Source of the DNA: Candidatus Bathyarchaeota archaeon
GTDB taxonomy: Archaea > Thermoproteota > Bathyarchaeia > Bathyarchaeales > Bathyarchaeaceae
Assembly (NCBI GenBank): GCA_029883255.1
Contig: JAOUJL010000083.1
Span: 1-6,691 of the forward strand
Reading direction: 5' to 3'
Length of the DNA stretch: 6,691 nt
The translations under genes were made by a program, and so were the position numbers. Every line of letters begins with the position of its first letter. Position 1 is the stretch's first letter. Shown here one piece after another: positions 5,525-6,691 of the stretch. The notes beneath the pieces are model-generated. The model saw only the letters and a program-made list of their open reading frames with translations, ran no database searches and was not told the DNA's origin.

Positions 5525-6214
5525 ATGACTGAAGGGCGTGTGTGGCGTCTTCTTTTCACGCTTCTGAAGCTGGCTGAGATGGGGGCGCATCGGAGAACAG
5601 CCAAGATTTCAACAGAGTATCTAGCAAGAAAGCTGGGCATGTCGCAGCAGACGGCTTCACGCCACCTGATCGAGCTGGATGACAGGGGCTGGATTAGTCG
5701 AACCATAACGCCTGAGGGATGTCTCATTAAAATCACAGACTCTGGTGTTACGGAGCTGAAGAAACTCTACTCAAATCTGCGCCTTTTGATGGAAGCCGCT
5801 TATCCTCCTTCGGTGACTCTGGAAGGCGTGGTTTTCATGGGATTAGGCGAAGGAGCCTATTACATAAGTAAGGAACTGTACAGGAAACAGTTCATTGAGA
5901 AGCTAGGCTTTGACCCTTATCCGGGCACGCTTAACCTGAAACTGACAACAGATTATGATGTCAAGACTCGTTCGGAGCTTGAAGCCTACCCAGCGGTTGA
6001 AATTGAGGGATTTAAGAATGAAAACCGTACCTTCGGACATGTGAAATGTTATCCGGTGATAATAGAAAACAAGGTGAAAGGCGCTGTGATCTCAGCTTTA
6101 AGAAGCCACTACGGCGCTTCAGTGATCGAGGTTATCGCTCCCGTTTTTCTGAGAAAGCAGCTTAAGCTGAAGGACGGACACAAAGTTAAGGTCGAAGTTT
6201 TAACGCTTCCATGA
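5525..6214 (+). CDS. ribK: CTP-dependent riboflavin kinase with N-terminal winged helix (RbkR type)
   Basis: Bifunctional archaeal protein: it makes FMN from riboflavin using CTP rather than ATP, and carries a DNA-binding domain. In the 229 residues, positions 1-82 form a winged helix, with MSQQTASRHLIELDDRGWI (39-57) as the helix-turn-helix and recognition helix. The kinase domain (95-229) shows GLGEGAYYIS (106-115), FDPYPGTLNLKL (129-140) with the Mg2+-nucleotide residues Thr135 and Asn137, the RTFGHVKCYPV block (168-178) and VIEVIAPVFLRKQLKLKDG (200-218). All family motifs are intact, so kinase activity is expected. Two-domain proteins of this kind, named RbkR, act as transcription factors for riboflavin biosynthesis genes, and a perfect inverted repeat lies at this gene's own promoter. 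It is a single-gene unit; no riboflavin synthesis gene is visible nearby. The ATG at 5525 is preceded by GGGGGA 13 bases away, a loose ribosome site. The gene ends 9 bp from the convergent rhomboid gene. Confidence 0.95.
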   Translation: MTEGRVWRLLFTLLKLAEMGAHRRTAKISTEYLARKLGMSQQTASRHLIELDDRGWISRTITPEGCLIKITDSGVTELKKLYSNLRLLMEAAYPPSVTLEGVVFMGLGEGAYYISKELYRKQFIEKLGFDPYPGTLNLKLTTDYDVKTRSELEAYPAVEIEGFKNENRTFGHVKCYPVIIENKVKGAVISALRSHYGASVIEVIAPVFLRKQLKLKDGHKVKVEVLTLP

Positions 6215-6223
6215 GAATTAACG

Positions 6224-6691
6224 TCATGTTGAAAGAGAGTACTTGTACTCGTAGACTACTCTCGGCTTCCGCGTCGTAGCAAGCGCATAGCCGATTATCA
6301 ATCCGATGACTAAGCCACCTAGATGGGCTAGATTGTTCACGTTCCTACCCGCACTCATCATCAACAAAAAGAAAGAATACAACAACGCACCAATTATCGA
6401 TTGGCCGATTGCCCGTCTGATATAAATCGTACATGCCCCGAACAACCCGAAAATGGCGCCAGAAGCTCCAGCGGAAACCATAGAAGGATCGAAGAGTAGC
6501 GTCAACAAGTTTCCAGCCAACCCGCTTAAGAAGTAAACGAGAATGTATTCTCGAATAGCAAACAATTCCTCAGCCCTGAGCCCAAAAATAAGCAGGAAGA
6601 ACATGTTACCCAAAAGATGGACCATGTTGACATGGACAAACATGGCTGTGAAAAGCTGCCAGTATCCACCATTTAAGACAAATGAGTTGTG
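6224..6691 (-). CDS. Rhomboid family intramembrane serine protease (5' end beyond window)
   Basis: A membrane protease cutting transmembrane substrates within the bilayer. The reading frame is open to the right edge, so the 155 visible residues are the C-terminal part; an ATG at 6643 is internal, since the upstream codons read GGYWQLFTA, the conserved start of the rhomboid core. Counting visible residues, H20, H25 and N29 in FVHVNMVHLLGN reproduce the spacing of the oxyanion-region histidines and Asn in GlpG. GASG holds the nucleophile Ser77 and is followed by IFGLFGA helix packing. NNLAHLGG holds the catalytic His123, followed by the GLIIGYALA helix. About five hydrophobic segments are visible, ending in a short polar tail, so the protease should be active. 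What is missing is the first transmembrane helix and any N-terminal soluble domain. It converges with the riboflavin kinase gene across 9 bp, with no obvious functional link. Confidence 0.93.
   Translation of the reverse strand, partial: HNSFVLNGGYWQLFTAMFVHVNMVHLLGNMFFLLIFGLRAEELFAIREYILVYFLSGLAGNLLTLLFDPSMVSAGASGAIFGLFGACTIYIRRAIGQSIIGALLYSFFLLMMSAGRNVNNLAHLGGLVIGLIIGYALATTRKPRVVYEYKYSLST

Overview
This window is archaeal chromosome. Three features point that way: the archaea-specific route to coenzyme A (pantoate kinase plus phosphopantothenate synthetase, in place of bacterial PanC and pantothenate kinase), a CTP-dependent riboflavin kinase fused to a winged helix, and dockerin/beta-helix surface proteins with many N-glycosylation sequons. 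The dockerin style and the C-terminus of the integrase remnant remind me of uncultured Bathyarchaeia-like lineages. That placement is an impression from the sequence, not a phylogenetic result.

Left part (1-2800, minus strand): a tightly overlapping operon read right to left. The order is pantoate kinase, 4-phosphopantoate--beta-alanine ligase, 2-dehydropantoate reductase, and the start of panB, which runs off the left edge. Together they convert 2-oxoisovalerate to 4'-phosphopantothenate; pathway order and gene order are reversed. All junctions overlap (4, 11 and 23 bp), and two have clear Shine-Dalgarno sequences inside the preceding gene. A pair of GTTTAAAC palindromes forms the likely promoter.

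Middle part (2830-3322): a scar. The C-terminal catalytic piece of a tyrosine recombinase (minus strand) and the C-terminal dockerin piece of a lost secreted protein (plus strand) sit back to back. Both lose their 5' parts at one junction near 3100-3115, where an alternating CG tract and a 10-bp palindrome lie. To its right (3469-5223, plus) is an intact secreted protein with a signal peptide, a cohesin-like domain, a NosD-type beta-helix, a beta-rich region and one half-dockerin at the very end.

Right part (5224-6691): a gene-free stretch carrying T-rich termination signals and then a TATA box with a perfect 8+1+8 inverted repeat next to it. These precede a two-domain winged-helix/CTP-dependent riboflavin kinase of the RbkR type, so the repeat is a good candidate for its own operator. 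Converging on it, 9 bp away, is a rhomboid intramembrane protease with an intact catalytic Ser-His pair, whose 5' end lies beyond the window.

I see no RNA gene, CRISPR array or defence system. The observations most worth following are the candidate autoregulatory operator of the riboflavin kinase/regulator, the cohesin-plus-dockerin surface protein, and the double-truncation junction.
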